A DNA stretch of 14,475 nucleotides from AC-50 sp035640455 (GTDB taxonomy: Bacteria; Actinomycetota; Thermoleophilia; Gaiellales; Gaiellaceae). The stretch covers positions 1-14,475 of the forward strand of contig DASQWB010000025.1 in assembly GCA_035640455.1 (NCBI GenBank). Direction: 5' to 3'. The notes under the pieces were generated by a model, which was given only the letters and a program-made list of their open reading frames with translations, searched no databases and was not told where the DNA came from. A program made the translations under genes and the position numbers. Below are positions 13,824-14,475 of this stretch, piece by piece. Each line of letters begins with the position of its first letter. Positions within the stretch are counted from its first letter, which is position 1.

Positions 13824-14475
13824 CACGTGTACTTGACCCGGGGATCGAGATAGAGGTAGGCGAGGTCGACGAGCAGGTTGACGACGACGTAGACGATCGC
13901 CACTGCGAGCGTCACGCCCAGCGTGGCGTTGTAGTCCGTCGCGCGGATCGCGTCGTACGCGTAGCGCCCGATGCCCGGCCACGCGAAGATCGTCTCGACG
14001 AGGAAGACGCCGCCGGCGAGCAGCCCGAGCTCGAGCCCGAGCACGGTCACCGACGGCATGAGCGCGTTCCGGAGCGCGTGCCGCCAGAGGATGCGGCGCT
14101 GCCGGAGGCCCTTCGACCTCGCGGTGCGCACGTAGTCCTCGCCTAACACCTCGAGCATGCTCGTCCTCGTGATGCGCGCCATCAGGCCTACCTCCGCTAG
14201 CGCGAGCGTCGTCACGGGCAGCACGAGGTGCTGGACCGCGTCTGCGAAGGTGCCCAAGTTGCCGGTGACGAGGCTGTCGATCGTGTAGAGGCCGGTGATC
14301 TCACGCGGCGGGTCGGCGCCGGTGTCGAGGCGCCCGCCGAACGGCAGCCACCCAAGGTGGACGTAGAAGATGAGCTGGAAGAGCATGGCGAGCCAGAACG
14401 CGGGCATGGAGAGGCCTGCGATGGCGAAGAGGCGGCCCGCGAAGTCGATCGCCGAGCCGCGCGACATGGCGGCGA
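13823..14475 (-). CDS. Dipeptide/oligopeptide-type ABC transporter permease (DppB-like), N-terminus outside window
   Basis: The frame runs through the right window edge, so the first part of the protein (about 100 residues by family length) is missing. The visible part, 216 residues, has the DppB-type sequence LSMPAFWLAMLFQLIFYVHL followed by GWLPFGG, a helix region at HLVLPVTTLALAEVG, the EAA loop (EDYVRTARSKGLRQRRILWRH), LRNALMPSVTVLGLELG, a GVFLVETIFAWPGIGRYAYDAI segment, and a last helix ending in DPRVKY. An apparent ATG at 14467 is internal. The substrate-binding protein gene usual for such operons is not in the window and is expected further upstream. Confidence 0.92.
   Translation of the reverse strand, partial: AAMSRGSAIDFAGRLFAIAGLSMPAFWLAMLFQLIFYVHLGWLPFGGRLDTGADPPREITGLYTIDSLVTGNLGTFADAVQHLVLPVTTLALAEVGLMARITRTSMLEVLGEDYVRTARSKGLRQRRILWRHALRNALMPSVTVLGLELGLLAGGVFLVETIFAWPGIGRYAYDAIRATDYNATLGVTLAVAIVYVVVNLLVDLAYLYLDPRVKYT

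Noticed and set aside
14245..14467. ATG 14467 as the true start of permease B
   Set aside because: The protein would start inside a conserved part of the membrane domain and lack about 100 residues; the frame is open to the window edge.

Overview
The window is G+C-rich throughout and reads as actinobacterial DNA, most likely class Thermoleophilia (Gaiellales/Solirubrobacterales). The pointers are a BTAD/SARP-type regulator, start codons sitting six bases after TANNNT-type -10 boxes, several secreted beta-propeller proteins, and a four-cysteine module behind a signal peptide (residues 43-80 of the protein at 3415-4584) that I associate with that class from memory. Placement below phylum is inference.

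Layout. (1) 2-319: the 3' part of a GNAT acetyltransferase gene. (2) 471-510: the 3' half of a tRNA-Thr(GGT) on the minus strand, probably an old attachment site. (3) 523-1865: an intact IS with a single DDE transposase and 11-bp terminal inverted repeats. (4) 1866-1891: a second tRNA-like T-arm and acceptor piece, followed by the C-terminal remnant of a tyrosine recombinase (1935-2327, minus). (5) 2331-3352: a broken minus-strand gene for a membrane protein with about five 20-21-residue N-terminal repeats. (6) 3415-6647: three minus-strand genes for exported beta-propeller proteins (a Vgb/YncE-like protein with a cysteine module, a TolB/PD40-like protein, and a probable lipoprotein propeller). 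(7) 6723-8483: a divergent gene for a membrane-tethered regulator with winged helix, BTAD, one transmembrane helix and an external seven-bladed propeller. (8) 8567-9897: a second, inverted copy of the same kind of IS, with a frameshifted transposase. (9) 9923 to the window end: a tightly overlapping minus-strand operon for a dipeptide/oligopeptide-type ABC transporter (permease B, permease C, nitrilase-family amidohydrolase, ATPase D, ATPase F).

How it fits together. The central block (about 1.87-8.57 kb) lies between two inverted related ISs. It holds integrase and tRNA debris plus a propeller-gene cluster that looks like one signalling unit: the regulator at 6723 carries outside the membrane the same kind of propeller that its divergent neighbour makes as a lipoprotein. 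The 75-bp divergent promoter carries four CGGT-type direct repeats spaced 11, 10 and 11 bp, the helical-turn spacing known for SARP operators. The ABC operon to the right is separate and lacks its substrate-binding protein in this window; the amidohydrolase between its permease and ATPase genes suggests that an imported amide or nitrile is hydrolysed inside the cell.

Three single-base indels (near 2820, 3220 and 9042) break genes in the central region. Two lie in A/T runs, so either gene decay or sequencing error could explain them.
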